The position numbers were made by a program, and so were the translations under genes. The notes beneath the pieces are model-generated. The model was not told the DNA's origin. It saw only the letters and a program-made list of their open reading frames with translations, and made no database searches. 64,000 bases of DNA from a virus: positions 1-64,000 of IMG/VR virus record IMGVR_UViG_3300046820_001062. One strand, 5' to 3'. Below are positions 36,601-46,380 of this stretch, in pieces (the stretch's first letter is position 1; every line of letters begins with the position of its first letter).

Positions 36601-39600
36601 AGAATGTTTGTAATGTATAAAGACTTCTCATCAATATTTTTAAAACTCTTTCCTTCTTTTTGTTTTTCACCAATAGTTTGAGACACACCTCCAAACAATG
36701 ATACTTTGAAGTTGTCCATAAACAATTTCATTTCTTTTGCCTTTTGGGTATCTAATCCTTTAAGTAAATCACCTAACATTGCATTATCTGCATAGAATGA
36801 TTCTAAGAAATCTGCATAAAAAGGATCTTCTTTTAAAGTTTCAAGTAAACCTTTTGTACGTATTGACTGAGCAATAATAGTTGCAGGTGTGTAACTTACA
36901 TATCTATAGATAGGTTTACCCTCTGCATTACGTACAGTACTTGGTAATTCATTAGGATCATATTTAACAATGTACTCTGCTGCTTTTTTAATAATGGAGT
37001 TAAAGCGATTAACTGTATCACTCTTGCTGTTCTTTTCATCTAGTAATACTGCAAAGTCATTTGAAGAGATTTTGTTTATACTTATCTTTTCAAAAATATT
37101 AATTACATCAGTAAAGAAATCCTTTTCCAAATACTTCTTCTCAGAAATAAATTTAGAGTGATTATTGTAATGTGTAAGTGGAGTACCTGTAATATTTAAA
37201 GTTGCTTTATTATCAACTTGATCAATTGCCATAATTGACATTCTAATCAAAGATTTAGGAAACTTCATGCCTACATCTTCAAAAGCTTTTTGTAACTCAA
37301 TAGTAATACTTTCTAGTTTTGCATTTTGAGATGTAACATCACTTAAAATAAAACTACTAGTTTTAATTGTACGTGATAACTGTAACAGTTTATCTACAGC
37401 AGCTAAGTACTCTGGATTGTTTTTATTTTCTTTGTACTTCTGAATAACAGAAGTAACTAAATTTCTTTTCTTATTATTAACATCCTGAGAATGTACTTTA
37501 TCAACAAGAGTAAAGTTTCTTGTATCAGTAAGAACTTCATCACCTTCTAAGAATGTTTGAGTTGTTTTAACATCAATCATGACATAATCAATCTCAGTCT
37601 TGTGTAAGACATCAACTATCATGTTGTATAATTGCTTGTTAGATTGAGGCACTCCTGACTCATCCATTTTTGTGTAGCGATTCAACTTATCATAGACAGC
37701 CATTAAATCACTACCAGCACTTGTATAGCCATCCTCAATTTGTTGTTGAGCAATAACTTTGATGTGCTCAATAATATTCTTAGGATCTATTTCAGCAGAT
37801 ATTTTAATAAGAGAACCAAATACTTGTTCACCAGCAATCATTCTAGGAACTTTAATTCCTAATGTTGGATGAACTTGGTCATATCTTACTACCGCTAAGA
37901 ACTTTCTAATCTGTCTTGGTAAAGACTCTAAAGCGTTGATCTCATTAAATGAAGCATCAAAATCAGAAGATTCTGGAACTTCTTGTTGGTCTTCAGCATC
38001 GTCATTTGCAATAGTATTTTCATTTGCACCTGACAATTCTTTTTCAATAACATCTTTATCAGAAGATTTTTCACTACCGTCAAGAATTGAATTAATTTTA
38101 TCAACTTGTTCTTTGACCTGCTTTTTAAGCATTTCATAAGATACTTGACCCAGGTGATTGTCTTGTAATTCTTCTTCACCATATACTTTAACAGAATTGT
38201 TTTTGTTAAATCTGTTATCATAAGATGGATTATCAGTTGTATTTAAATCATACAATGCTTCACCTTTTGCTCTAGCTCCCAACATAAATCTGTAGTTAGC
38301 ATACAAAGGGCCCATTGTTTTAATTACCTTTTCTTTTAATTCAGGATTAGACTTAAACAATTCTGCATTTGTCCTTAGCAAAACATCCATGTTATACTCA
38401 TAGTCCAATACAAGTTGAGCAATCCTATCAAACTTAGTAGAGAATGATTCTTTTTGCCCATCTTCTATTACATAACCCGCTAACATGTTTACAAGTTGAT
38501 CTTGGTCTGCTTTAGACAAGACACTTGTTTTTTGACCAACACCAGCTGGTGTGGATACAATTTGTTTAAGACCTGGAATCAACTCATAAGCAACCTGTCC
38601 ATCATATATACCAGAAGAGATTACTTCATTTCTGTATTGACCATTTTTAATTTTACCATAAACATTGTCAATGTAGTCTCCTTTAGATGTAAACATTGCC
38701 AATAGCTTTTTAAGCATAGCCATAAACTGACCAAGAATACCTTTTGGTTTAGTATTCTTTAACATATAGTTTTGGAATCCATCAGCTAGAATCTCTTCTG
38801 CTTGCAGGCGCGTCATTTCTTCTTTGTTATAAACATAGTTACGTTGACGTGCAAACTCTTTTAGAGCACCTTCAGTAAACTTATTAGCATGCTTTTTATT
38901 ACTTGTAACTGCATTAATAAGATTTTGTCTTTCCTCAGAATTCATTAAGAATCTGAATACACCATGAAAAGCTTCATGATAAATTACACCTTGTCCTTTT
39001 AGTGCATTATTCAAATAAATAACTTTATCTTTAAATGCACCTAGTACAGTTCCGTCTAATTTAGTAAGATCAATTACATCAGCTAAAGATTCATTATCAA
39101 TTAAGAATTGTGGTAATGCTTGTGCTAACCATTCAGAAGCAGCAAGTCTTTGTTCAGCTGTTTCAACAATAACATTTGCATCATCTGTTAAAGAGAACAC
39201 CTCAATGTCAGGAATATCTGTAGTGTCTTCTTCAATTGTATTTAAAGGTTCTTGTTTGTGAATCTTTTCACTCTCTACAATTGGAGCAATTACTTCTTGT
39301 GTTTTAGTAACCTGTGCAACAGCAGCTTTTGGAACTACTGTAAATTTCTTACTACTAGCTTGTAATATTTTAAAGTTTGCAAGATCTTCACGATACTCTT
39401 TACGCTGAGCAGGTTGAGCATATTCTATTCTAGGATATAATACACCAGACTCATCAGTATCAGCTACTAATAGCTCAGGTCTATAAACCCCATTAAATGT
39501 AAAATCTCTTTTTAATTGTTGTACAAACTCTGGGAACATTGTTGTTCTTTCAGCAAGTTTGTTTATAATATTATCAACTAAATATTCTGCAAACTCTTTT

Positions 39601-41927
39601 TGAGCTTTTTCAATACTATCACTTAATTGTTTTAAAATAAGAAGAGCTGTTTCTGAATTACTCAACTTATTTACTTGCTCATAGAATGCAACTAAATCTG
39701 TGGTGTTTGTTAAATCTAAAGTTTTTAAAGCAGGATATGCTTCTCTTACTTGATTTACAAGAGGACCTTTTCCAATTAATGCTTTAGCTAAATTTGTTAT
39801 AACAGCTTCATTAACAGGAAAATTAAACTGATTTTTATTTTCAGGTTCAGCAATAAAACCATAAGGACCTTGTTTGTCCATTGGTCTAATTTCTATTTGT
39901 AACTGTCCTGCTTTTGATGTTGCAAAGTTTACACGCAATGGTGCTTTGTTATCATCATTTGGTCCTTGTTTTGCTTTGTTGTAAAACTTGAATCCATATG
40001 CATTTCTATCAAAATTTCTGATATCACCAGCTCTGTTTGCTGATGTTTGAAGAATATTTGCTAGAGATACAATAAACTTTGCAAACTCTACTTGCTGAGA
40101 CATCTGTAATACAGGAGCAATACTTCTGTATCCAATTGTTCCATCAGCATTAAAACGCAACAGGATATTTAACTGATTACCATGTTCTGGTTTAACTATT
40201 TTACCTTGTATCTCAGAAGGATTGATACCTAATACATCACTTGCATACACCTCTTGAGAAACTGTAGCACCATTCTCTAATTGAATTAGTTGTCCTTTTG
40301 CTAAAAATGGTTTAAGTATGTAAGGATCATTTTTAACTTTTGTATAAATAAAAGGAACACTGATTACTTCTGAGTTTACTATTGCACCATTAACCATTGT
40401 TACAACTGTCAATGGTTTTGACAAAGTTGTATCTAATTCTATCTCATCTTTTAGTAATTGCTTTTTGCTGATATCTGTTCTTTTTGAATTAGCTTCATAA
40501 GAATTAAAAAATTCAGTAGTAACATCAATTGAGTTATCAGATGTACCAGCAACCTTATCAGAAATACTTGATTTAAAAACTTGAAATAATTTGTTAGACT
40601 CAGACATTGACATAACATCTGTATCAGTTAAGGATTTATTTCCTTCTTTTGTATTCTTTACGGCAAGAGTTTTAACCAATGCCAAATGTTCTGGGTTTGA
40701 AAAGTCAACTCTCTCTGTTGTATTATCACTACTAACAAATACAAAGTTGTCAGAAGAATACATGTAAAATTTTTCACCGCTGCCAATAATCTCACCAACA
40801 AGAACAAATTGTTGTTCACTTGCTTTAGGTCTAGAAACAGTCATGATCTTCTTAGTGGAAGATGCTTGCAACGCTTTTATTTGTGTAGCGTTTTCAAATG
40901 TTTCATGTTCTCTGTTTTCAAGGGAAGAATACTTTGGATTTTGTTTTGCTGCTTCCTGGATACGTTCAACCCTTCTATCTGCAACATCACTTAATTTAAC
41001 TGCATGAATTTTAATACCAGCTTGTGGATTTTTCATGTTAGCTAATTTCTTTTCTAATTCAAATTGATCAGCTGAATCAACTGCTTTAATTGAAAAACTA
41101 GAAAGAAGTGTGTGTTCTTGGAATACTTGTTCCCCAGCATTACTTTTTGAGTTATCTGCAACGCGTGCGTCTTTTGCTGCAAGAATTTGTGAAGAATCAA
41201 TTGTTTGCAAAGATCCATCACTTGTAATAACTTTAAATTGTTCATCTTGTCTTACTCCTTCAACCATTTGACCATTTGTCAAAGTGATTAATACATTATT
41301 CAAATCTGCTAGATTAGCAATATCTGACAATGGAATAAAACTAGATGATTTCCTTAAAGAGTTTATCGCTTCATCAACCTGCTTGATTAAAAAATCTTTA
41401 TGAGCTTGAGGAGAATCATGTTCTATAATTGCGTTCTTAATTGCTGTAGAAAATTCATTTAGCAATTGTTCTCTTTCCTCATTTGTTGGAAAAGCTGTAA
41501 TACTAAAATAGTTTTTAACAGATGTAAGAATACCTTCAGAAGAAATTAAGTCCTGACGTGTTATGTTCTTTTTAGTAGATAATTTGTCAATTGCTTTAGA
41601 AATGCTTTCAACTTTTAAAGGTGAAGGCTTTTTAACGCCTAACATTTCACTGACTGTTGATACATAATTTGATGCATCATCCATAAGTACTACAGCACTG
41701 ATAACGCCTTCAGCATTTCCAGGATTGTAAAACTCACTATCAATACCTGCTAAACCCTTATAAATATAAGCCATGTTATGCAGTGACATCATCTTTTGTT
41801 CAGGAGTCAGTGCACTACCAAGTATAAACTTTGAAGCATTATCAAAGTTATTATATACTGAAGGGTCTAGTTTAATTAAGTTAAGTACAACTGAAGTGTA
41901 CTTGTCAGTTTGTATTTGACATGCCAT
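30606..41927 (-). CDS. Giant virion RNA polymerase polyprotein with zincin protease domain (3773 aa)
   Basis: The largest gene in the window. At residues about 2590-2655 lies an RNA polymerase beta'-like second double-psi barrel: VRIPTEDKRSMIAIKVV, then a segment ending LLAGSDFDVDALYG, with D2645, D2647 and D2649 as the magnesium-binding triad. This pattern matches the YonO/crAss-like single-chain polymerases, which are packaged in the virion and transcribe early genes. Residues about 975-1060 form a separate zincin: IYHEAFHGVF (H984, E985, H988) followed by QAEEILADGFQNYM with the third ligand Glu near 1045. Other parts, N-terminal 900 residues and C-terminal 1000, show no motif I know. The zincin might cut this protein into parts, but that is not shown here. 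Confidence 0.9.
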   Translation of the reverse strand: MACQIQTDKYTSVVLNLIKLDPSVYNNFDNASKFILGSALTPEQKMMSLHNMAYIYKGLAGIDSEFYNPGNAEGVISAVVLMDDASNYVSTVSEMLGVKKPSPLKVESISKAIDKLSTKKNITRQDLISSEGILTSVKNYFSITAFPTNEEREQLLNEFSTAIKNAIIEHDSPQAHKDFLIKQVDEAINSLRKSSSFIPLSDIANLADLNNVLITLTNGQMVEGVRQDEQFKVITSDGSLQTIDSSQILAAKDARVADNSKSNAGEQVFQEHTLLSSFSIKAVDSADQFELEKKLANMKNPQAGIKIHAVKLSDVADRRVERIQEAAKQNPKYSSLENREHETFENATQIKALQASSTKKIMTVSRPKASEQQFVLVGEIIGSGEKFYMYSSDNFVFVSSDNTTERVDFSNPEHLALVKTLAVKNTKEGNKSLTDTDVMSMSESNKLFQVFKSSISDKVAGTSDNSIDVTTEFFNSYEANSKRTDISKKQLLKDEIELDTTLSKPLTVVTMVNGAIVNSEVISVPFIYTKVKNDPYILKPFLAKGQLIQLENGATVSQEVYASDVLGINPSEIQGKIVKPEHGNQLNILLRFNADGTIGYRSIAPVLQMSQQVEFAKFIVSLANILQTSANRAGDIRNFDRNAYGFKFYNKAKQGPNDDNKAPLRVNFATSKAGQLQIEIRPMDKQGPYGFIAEPENKNQFNFPVNEAVITNLAKALIGKGPLVNQVREAYPALKTLDLTNTTDLVAFYEQVNKLSNSETALLILKQLSDSIEKAQKEFAEYLVDNIINKLAERTTMFPEFVQQLKRDFTFNGVYRPELLVADTDESGVLYPRIEYAQPAQRKEYREDLANFKILQASSKKFTVVPKAAVAQVTKTQEVIAPIVESEKIHKQEPLNTIEEDTTDIPDIEVFSLTDDANVIVETAEQRLAASEWLAQALPQFLIDNESLADVIDLTKLDGTVLGAFKDKVIYLNNALKGQGVIYHEAFHGVFRFLMNSEERQNLINAVTSNKKHANKFTEGALKEFARQRNYVYNKEEMTRLQAEEILADGFQNYMLKNTKPKGILGQFMAMLKKLLAMFTSKGDYIDNVYGKIKNGQYRNEVISSGIYDGQVAYELIPGLKQIVSTPAGVGQKTSVLSKADQDQLVNMLAGYVIEDGQKESFSTKFDRIAQLVLDYEYNMDVLLRTNAELFKSNPELKEKVIKTMGPLYANYRFMLGARAKGEALYDLNTTDNPSYDNRFNKNNSVKVYGEEELQDNHLGQVSYEMLKKQVKEQVDKINSILDGSEKSSDKDVIEKELSGANENTIANDDAEDQQEVPESSDFDASFNEINALESLPRQIRKFLAVVRYDQVHPTLGIKVPRMIAGEQVFGSLIKISAEIDPKNIIEHIKVIAQQQIEDGYTSAGSDLMAVYDKLNRYTKMDESGVPQSNKQLYNMIVDVLHKTEIDYVMIDVKTTQTFLEGDEVLTDTRNFTLVDKVHSQDVNNKKRNLVTSVIQKYKENKNNPEYLAAVDKLLQLSRTIKTSSFILSDVTSQNAKLESITIELQKAFEDVGMKFPKSLIRMSIMAIDQVDNKATLNITGTPLTHYNNHSKFISEKKYLEKDFFTDVINIFEKISINKISSNDFAVLLDEKNSKSDTVNRFNSIIKKAAEYIVKYDPNELPSTVRNAEGKPIYRYVSYTPATIIAQSIRTKGLLETLKEDPFYADFLESFYADNAMLGDLLKGLDTQKAKEMKLFMDNFKVSLFGGVSQTIGEKQKEGKSFKNIDEKSLYITNILTFLQRTTESSFRQELDENGKVKDVATKIQTYVRSFSQLEASQTNFLVTALYNQFANSKGLVLNADKRLKIVDTLEAVVKQEYNRIAKEWARSAENKENFDNKESNKIIDKYNGKLDSQDKSKAITDDSSLRAYKFNKIADFFSANPELESNETKTGLADFAKAGIAFEDLDQEIKDALLDTLENYAKEQLNKHATKLIDLGILQKTTQKQRNAKGELITRGVGGPEVEPITYYTSTLIPSVLRVDSAPAVSIDGLYQKTKENYNEAGGKLEAATDLRGLVADAFFNNWMNALHFNEIIDGDIAMNVKDATDYFKRNKKLLAGGSTMKEGYHKVAFLNTIQGYINESYPQYGPYYSEQEVINDESIESESVREEILKDYGTSMYDIFDGQSISSLMHQIDMHESMGRLSPEILHSLIAKHYRELSETEIRVMEAGKVVNNPKKTVTAARNSYHKQSENYIDRNDVSILTPKAGQTLEDAHNALHGLYMDIYSLRGQRQDLVLAGELGALTDIDNAITKNVEEIHTYFKALPHRQTLHNILNAMEYHQVDQLMDTTASKNATMLPVDYAIEAERIAGTDSYINLAMSSLQVDNKFKFLQVETSGVKDKAKFSVQSKALIAADLINLAEIAKASGLSITASEQKAIDNIASVLEEYQSTLKEIGVSNLANLKTILRKDGDFEVGKIFTLIRTSLEEQGAPTATLKLFDVDASGKPVHSANLPGVRNMLEYYFFSQYSKHVTDEKGSGFKNIHISSFGYNVLEDENGNVITTEQYRKNPSAYPNVKSRPLGVTVEEVNGVKTYYVEAIMPKPLFKSAAHERFYMQNLTKMFGVRIPTEDKRSMIAIKVVDFIDSSNLNGVIVPHFVHLLAGSDFDVDALYGQTFAHYFDLSGNPKLYGEYQDGKNTNLNKYAEFVQYMSKDADLKALIKKETKALLENNSYNITEEALSILYHSGFDESDYNGAMNFAELKESYDNLVIDIEELMEIRDEAKEEFVDAIRRNEVNPSDRRALQDRIDLGKEVGEYNEELGQKRDQRNKYGREVSRAKRFTFAGLKVAATLQAFSKLGLPTSAQAFEANPNYALSVRPVFQNKNLQAKLNIVSNEAVHKFLYIHERSSTQRFEDILEAFGIDIKDFSTKYNMYTTDGVVSTKVGNAMNKDGIGITANINKFLALASQYGLELKPENVVWAFKNANLEQVNFNKFGTLNIEDQRVIALIGNILGMFADGAKKPIPAALQMNEVNAGVTLAMIGVGMSPEFAIGFNFIPEIKKAVQSVQSTKYAISESMATAYKFLNNEVAEQIKLLAAENKDAIPNLISAGLISPRSNPYNIIINKNKLLIDFNAKALDPKAILNNTLSSTDIGYKVSAIVESKSEENAAEKVLNRTELSEVEQKMILLQLYKEQAQQTFDIKRAGSIIDLFKKLNPSFVNFDKLLTNVRNLEAGESIFTKESSDKIFENNQVWPQLLEAIEDLNTQASKIFLERTEFFAPIKKSFETVFTDQANIAKIITSFVALRKYQMSMPGSRITGTTMDTLIKEDDQNLLNTFTPEYWFTNELAKELEDMQKKYPQNKFLQLLRPDVSDNKVFLKSGGYLNERSLKMINKSKISGKLADEVSDDADFLLRTENMFMKKLFYHELAKTGMQYKSGSFLQYMNPEMQLDLSGYIETFISKLEETKGDRYKLISAIQEFLGKEITEKEVYDLFDELFIQMAQAASKEVGNTKIKIAERLSLNNMSNIMTSLQFEEGTKERERRAVAREVISRITGQFTEGDVTSVKLVDTINKKPVEVLEFNMDVPKDIVQVTKKTVEAIGKKLGIKYDPINELYNFPLIISIDRSKYLLQGVDDEISNNSFGKTVINSIVGRGEYISKGMSARYALIPSQLTAGTLSPIGFTKENTKKYMDYVSGKEKLEYIAPEIKKSEEAVGTLPESTEKQTQEPATKSQLQIDMENLNLTDEVVNSLYSESSKRMSPEVFKAAAQGMIANLRATMSNEQIIDKIKCL

Positions 41928-41955
41928 ACTTTTATATTCTTTGATTTTACGAAGA

Positions 41956-44900
41956 TCAAGAGAAACAATCTGTTATCTTCCTCAATTCATCTAAAATTGA
42001 TTCTTCAGTAACAATACCTCCCTCTACAAATTTACTACTTTTTTCTGATACTTGCTGCATTTCAGCGGTACTAATTACACCTTGAATTTGCTTATGTAAT
42101 GTTTGTAAACTTTCAAGAGTTAAACTTGCAGAAGTTGCAGGTGATACAGTTGTGTCAAACAAAGTTGGTTGTGATTCATCAGACTTTGTTACAATAACAG
42201 CTTTTGGTTTACCATACTTTATAGGTTGACCTGTAATAACAGATTCTCTAATTGCAGTTAATAACTCTTTACCTTTTGGTGTTTTATAATACTCCTCAAG
42301 AGTTTCAAAACTTGTTTTGTTCATGCTGTTAAATCTTTTCATTGATTTCATAGCACGATCATGCATTTCAACAATCTTAGAGTTTTCTGAAAGATCTTCT
42401 AACATTGGAGAAATGAATTGTTTAGCAAACTCAAGATTTAATCTTGTAGCATTCAAACTGTCAGAAAGCTGTTGAGCTTCTTGTTCACTTTCAAACTTTT
42501 CAGATGTTACAGGAGTATTGCTTTTATCTACAACATCAAAACCAGACTCAGTTGTACCATCTACTACAAATGGTTCTTCATTTTCAACAGGTTGAACACC
42601 CATTAATCCAGCAAGCATGCTTGATACATCTTGAGCACCTACACCATCTGTACCCTCTTCTGTCACAGGTTGAACTGCAACAGGTTGTTCTACAGGAGTC
42701 AATGTTTCAACTTCTGTTTCAATAGGAGTTGGTTCTTCAACAATCTCACCGTTCTCATCTACAAAAGGAACAGGAGCTTCTTCTTCTACTTGATCACCAC
42801 CGTTTATAGGAACTCTTGAAATCAACTCACCATCAGGTCCAACCTCTGGTAAATCTTCTTGATTTGCAGTAATGATTGGTTCTTCTGTTACAGGTTCCTT
42901 AGATTTTTGCTCTTTAACTTCATTATCAAAGTCATCTTTAAACATGTTATAAACCTTTTCTTCATTAGGAAGTAAAGGTTGATTCTTAACTAGTTTGTCA
43001 AGAATAACAAATTTTCTAACACTTGCATCATCTAATGCTCCGGCAGCAATGATTTCATCTAACTCTTCTACTGACAAATCAGATAAGCCATCAGATTTAT
43101 ATTTTGCAATACCTTCTTTAACTGCAGTTTTAATAGTTTCATTTATCTGCTCTGATAACTTTTGAGCATACTCAGCATTTTCAATACCAACATTTGGATC
43201 TACAGCTAACGTGAGGATATTGTTATAAGCCTCACTAGAAGTTACAGCTGTTTCAATATCAGCTAGAAGATTTACATACTCTTGTTGATTTAAACCTAAT
43301 TCAATAGCAGCTGTCATTGCTGCAGTAGAGTAGCGTGCTGATACAGTATCTACATAAGTAATCAACTTATGCTTGAACTTACCATCAGCCATTCTTGCCA
43401 ATGCTCTTTGAAAGTTTTCTGGATTCATCAATACATCTACTGACCTCATATAGTCTTTAGTATCTTGATCCAATCTCATGTAATCATAGACTTTCTCAAA
43501 AGAATCTCTAACAGTTTGTTCTGTCAATTCAGTGTTGTTACCAGCTTGTTTGTTTTTAATAGCCATTAACTTTCTGAATGTATCTAAAACTTCAGGATGA
43601 TCTATGCTATATACTTCCTCATTTCTTTTTGTTTTAACGCCATTTTCATCCTCCTGTTCAGTTGTATCTAAATACTTCTGACCAACAAATAAGTTAGATT
43701 CATCTTCAGTAATATCTTCACCTTCAGCATTTTTACCTATAACATTTTTTCTAGTATCCCAAAATGTTTTCCATTTGTTAACTAATGCAAGTTCCTCCTG
43801 TTTATTTTTAATTTGTTCAGCAAGTGCTTTTTTAGCTTCAGGTTCAATACCTTCAGCCTGTATGTTTGTATTTAAAATTTTAAGTTCAGCTATAATATTT
43901 CCCACTTCAGCATCTACTGATCCAGCATTTGTCAATGTTCTTAATGCAAAGTCAGCTGAAACACCCATGTTAGGCATTGCCAATATTTCACTGGCTACTT
44001 GCTTTGCACGATTTGAAGTCATCTCACCTTTTACAGTATTCAATGCAATTACCTGAATCGCATCTTCTTGAGCTTGTCTTGTTATACTTGTAACATATCT
44101 ACCTCTTGATCCTTCTGAATAAGCTATAGGATTAGCTAGTTTATTTTTAACATGACTTGTCACGTTATCAATAGTGTCAGAATACTTTTTAATATCTCTA
44201 GCTACTGCTTCAGAAAACTCTTGAGCTGTAGCATATTTTGTGTTTTCTAATTTATAACCAAATGATTTTTCAAAATCTTCTGCAGTCATGTCTACACCCA
44301 TATCTTTAACAGCTTTGTAAAGCATGTCAATTGAATGTGTACGTTTAGCACTTGCTACTGCAGATAATAATGAATTGTCTTTACCATTTTCAAAATCATA
44401 TCTTGAACCTTGTGCTGCTGCTTGTGCGACTTCTTGAGCAGCAGTCATTTGAGCATTAAAGTTAAATACTTTTTGTTCAAACTTACCTTCGTGAGCTTGT
44501 TTGAACAATGAGTTCATTTGTGATAAATCATCATCTAATTGTTTTTCAGCCTTTAAAATAGGATTTGAAGTAGGATCATTTTTGTATTGATTACTTATTA
44601 CAGCCCTATTTGCAGCATCCAAAGATCTTGATGCTACAGCTGTTGGGAGTCTAATAACAGAACCTGTTAACGCACCCATTAAGAATGTTTTTAAACCTTG
44701 TTTTGTAAACTGCTCTTCAGCTCCTTTTTCAAATGCTTCTGACAATGCGTACTTTGTACCATTCATTTGCCCAGCATAATAATCACGCCACCCAGCAGCA
44801 GTTGTTTCTTGTAAGTTTTCCTGAAGACCTTCTACAATTTCAAACTTAAGAGCATCTTTAAAGAACGCTTTACCAAATTGGTATGCTGCTTCTTTTTTGC

Positions 44901-46380
44901 CAAAATCTTTTGCTACTTGACCTAAGACACCATAAGCACCAGTAAATCCTTTTTTGTATAATTTGCTAGCAGCTGCTTTACCTTCAACTCTAAGAATCTG
45001 TTCAGCAACATCACTAGCTATCATGTTTGCTGGTAAGAACTTATTAAATAAAGTACCAAACTCAAGTTTGTTTGTAGCTAGTAGGACTGCCATGTTTGTG
45101 TTAAAGTTAGAAGAACTTGCATTCATAGCTAGTCCTCTCATTCTTTCAAACTCTTCAGCTGTAGGCGGAACACCATTGTTATCAATCTTATGCTGCTGTA
45201 CCATTTTATCAAGTGTATCACCATAAGATGTTACAGCTTCAAAACTTGCTTCAGTAGCAGCCATGTTCATTTCTTGACCAACACGTCTTAATCCTTGTAA
45301 TCCTAATCCCACCAATTGTCCAGCAGATGCACCACCTTTTGCAGCAGCAGCAACTCTTTCACCATATCTGATACCAGTACCAACTAAAGGAGTACCTTTA
45401 ATAAAATTTTCTCCAAACTCTGCAAAGGATTTAGACTTTAAAGTCTTTAGCCAACTATAGTTAAATGCTTCAAAGGTTTGAGCAACAGTAGATCTTAGTG
45501 GTGAAGCTGATGCATTTGCAATTTTAGCAGCCTCATCCATTTTATTTAAAACAGAAAGTTCTTCTACACTCTTAGCTCCAAGTCTACCAAAACCTTGTAA
45601 TACATCTTTACCAAAGACTCTTGCACTACCCATAAAGCCTTCTTTTACTCCAACTCTTGTAGCAGTTGCTCCAAAAGATACAGCTCCAGCGCCCCCTGTT
45701 AATGCTGTTATAGCTATGTCAGCAGCAATCTCAATACCAAGACCAGCAAATGTGCCCAATGCAAAACCAGCATTACCTACAAATTCTGATACTGTTCTTT
45801 TGCTAAAAATACTATCTTCATTTTGAGGTTGTTCAAACACAAAGTTTTTCTTCATGTCCAACTGATCTTTATAATAAGTCTCCATCATTGTAGTCTCATC
45901 TGGTTTCATTTTATCCCAGTCAAGAGTAAACAATGCTTCAGCCATACGTCCATAACCTTTCCAGTAATCTGAAAATGTATTACCAAACTTATATCCAAAT
46001 GAATCAAAACCTTTACCTAATGCAGTACCCCAAGTTTCTTTGTCAGCAAACTTCTGATAGTTTGTAGTATCAAATGGATTGAAGTGTTTTGCATCAAATC
46101 CTTCCTGATACATATATTGATCTGTTAAAGACTCAGGTGCATATGCTATGCCACTAGGTCCAACAGGTCTATTTACTTTTTGTAGTAAAGTTTGTGGTTG
46201 ATCATCAAAGTATACATCTCTTGTGCTTTGAGCATTAAGAGAATCAAAGTTGCTACTAAAGTTATTCTTACCTTTCTTAGGAGGATCAAATGCAGTTCCT
46301 AGTGCTGTTGAAATAGGATCAACAGCTACACTTTGATCTTGCATGCCTTGATTAAAATCAAATGTTATATTCTCTGCCAT
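41956..46380 (-). CDS. Large virion/ejection protein (1474 aa)
   Basis: A 1474-residue protein with an N-terminal disordered part, a hydrophobic Ala/Gly-rich segment at about residues 200-247 (AGFALGTFAGLGIEIAADIAITALTGGAGA), a long helical middle and a disordered, Pro/Glu/Val-rich region (about 1180-1310), then a helical C-terminus. There is no enzymatic motif I recognise. Position between the RNA polymerase gene and the 874-aa protein, and the buried hydrophobic stretch, fit an internal virion protein that enters the host with the DNA, like crAss cargo proteins or T7 gp15/gp16 in role. This assignment is inferred. Confidence 0.7.
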   Translation of the reverse strand: MAENITFDFNQGMQDQSVAVDPISTALGTAFDPPKKGKNNFSSNFDSLNAQSTRDVYFDDQPQTLLQKVNRPVGPSGIAYAPESLTDQYMYQEGFDAKHFNPFDTTNYQKFADKETWGTALGKGFDSFGYKFGNTFSDYWKGYGRMAEALFTLDWDKMKPDETTMMETYYKDQLDMKKNFVFEQPQNEDSIFSKRTVSEFVGNAGFALGTFAGLGIEIAADIAITALTGGAGAVSFGATATRVGVKEGFMGSARVFGKDVLQGFGRLGAKSVEELSVLNKMDEAAKIANASASPLRSTVAQTFEAFNYSWLKTLKSKSFAEFGENFIKGTPLVGTGIRYGERVAAAAKGGASAGQLVGLGLQGLRRVGQEMNMAATEASFEAVTSYGDTLDKMVQQHKIDNNGVPPTAEEFERMRGLAMNASSSNFNTNMAVLLATNKLEFGTLFNKFLPANMIASDVAEQILRVEGKAAASKLYKKGFTGAYGVLGQVAKDFGKKEAAYQFGKAFFKDALKFEIVEGLQENLQETTAAGWRDYYAGQMNGTKYALSEAFEKGAEEQFTKQGLKTFLMGALTGSVIRLPTAVASRSLDAANRAVISNQYKNDPTSNPILKAEKQLDDDLSQMNSLFKQAHEGKFEQKVFNFNAQMTAAQEVAQAAAQGSRYDFENGKDNSLLSAVASAKRTHSIDMLYKAVKDMGVDMTAEDFEKSFGYKLENTKYATAQEFSEAVARDIKKYSDTIDNVTSHVKNKLANPIAYSEGSRGRYVTSITRQAQEDAIQVIALNTVKGEMTSNRAKQVASEILAMPNMGVSADFALRTLTNAGSVDAEVGNIIAELKILNTNIQAEGIEPEAKKALAEQIKNKQEELALVNKWKTFWDTRKNVIGKNAEGEDITEDESNLFVGQKYLDTTEQEDENGVKTKRNEEVYSIDHPEVLDTFRKLMAIKNKQAGNNTELTEQTVRDSFEKVYDYMRLDQDTKDYMRSVDVLMNPENFQRALARMADGKFKHKLITYVDTVSARYSTAAMTAAIELGLNQQEYVNLLADIETAVTSSEAYNNILTLAVDPNVGIENAEYAQKLSEQINETIKTAVKEGIAKYKSDGLSDLSVEELDEIIAAGALDDASVRKFVILDKLVKNQPLLPNEEKVYNMFKDDFDNEVKEQKSKEPVTEEPIITANQEDLPEVGPDGELISRVPINGGDQVEEEAPVPFVDENGEIVEEPTPIETEVETLTPVEQPVAVQPVTEEGTDGVGAQDVSSMLAGLMGVQPVENEEPFVVDGTTESGFDVVDKSNTPVTSEKFESEQEAQQLSDSLNATRLNLEFAKQFISPMLEDLSENSKIVEMHDRAMKSMKRFNSMNKTSFETLEEYYKTPKGKELLTAIRESVITGQPIKYGKPKAVIVTKSDESQPTLFDTTVSPATSASLTLESLQTLHKQIQGVISTAEMQQVSEKSSKFVEGGIVTEESILDELRKITDCFS

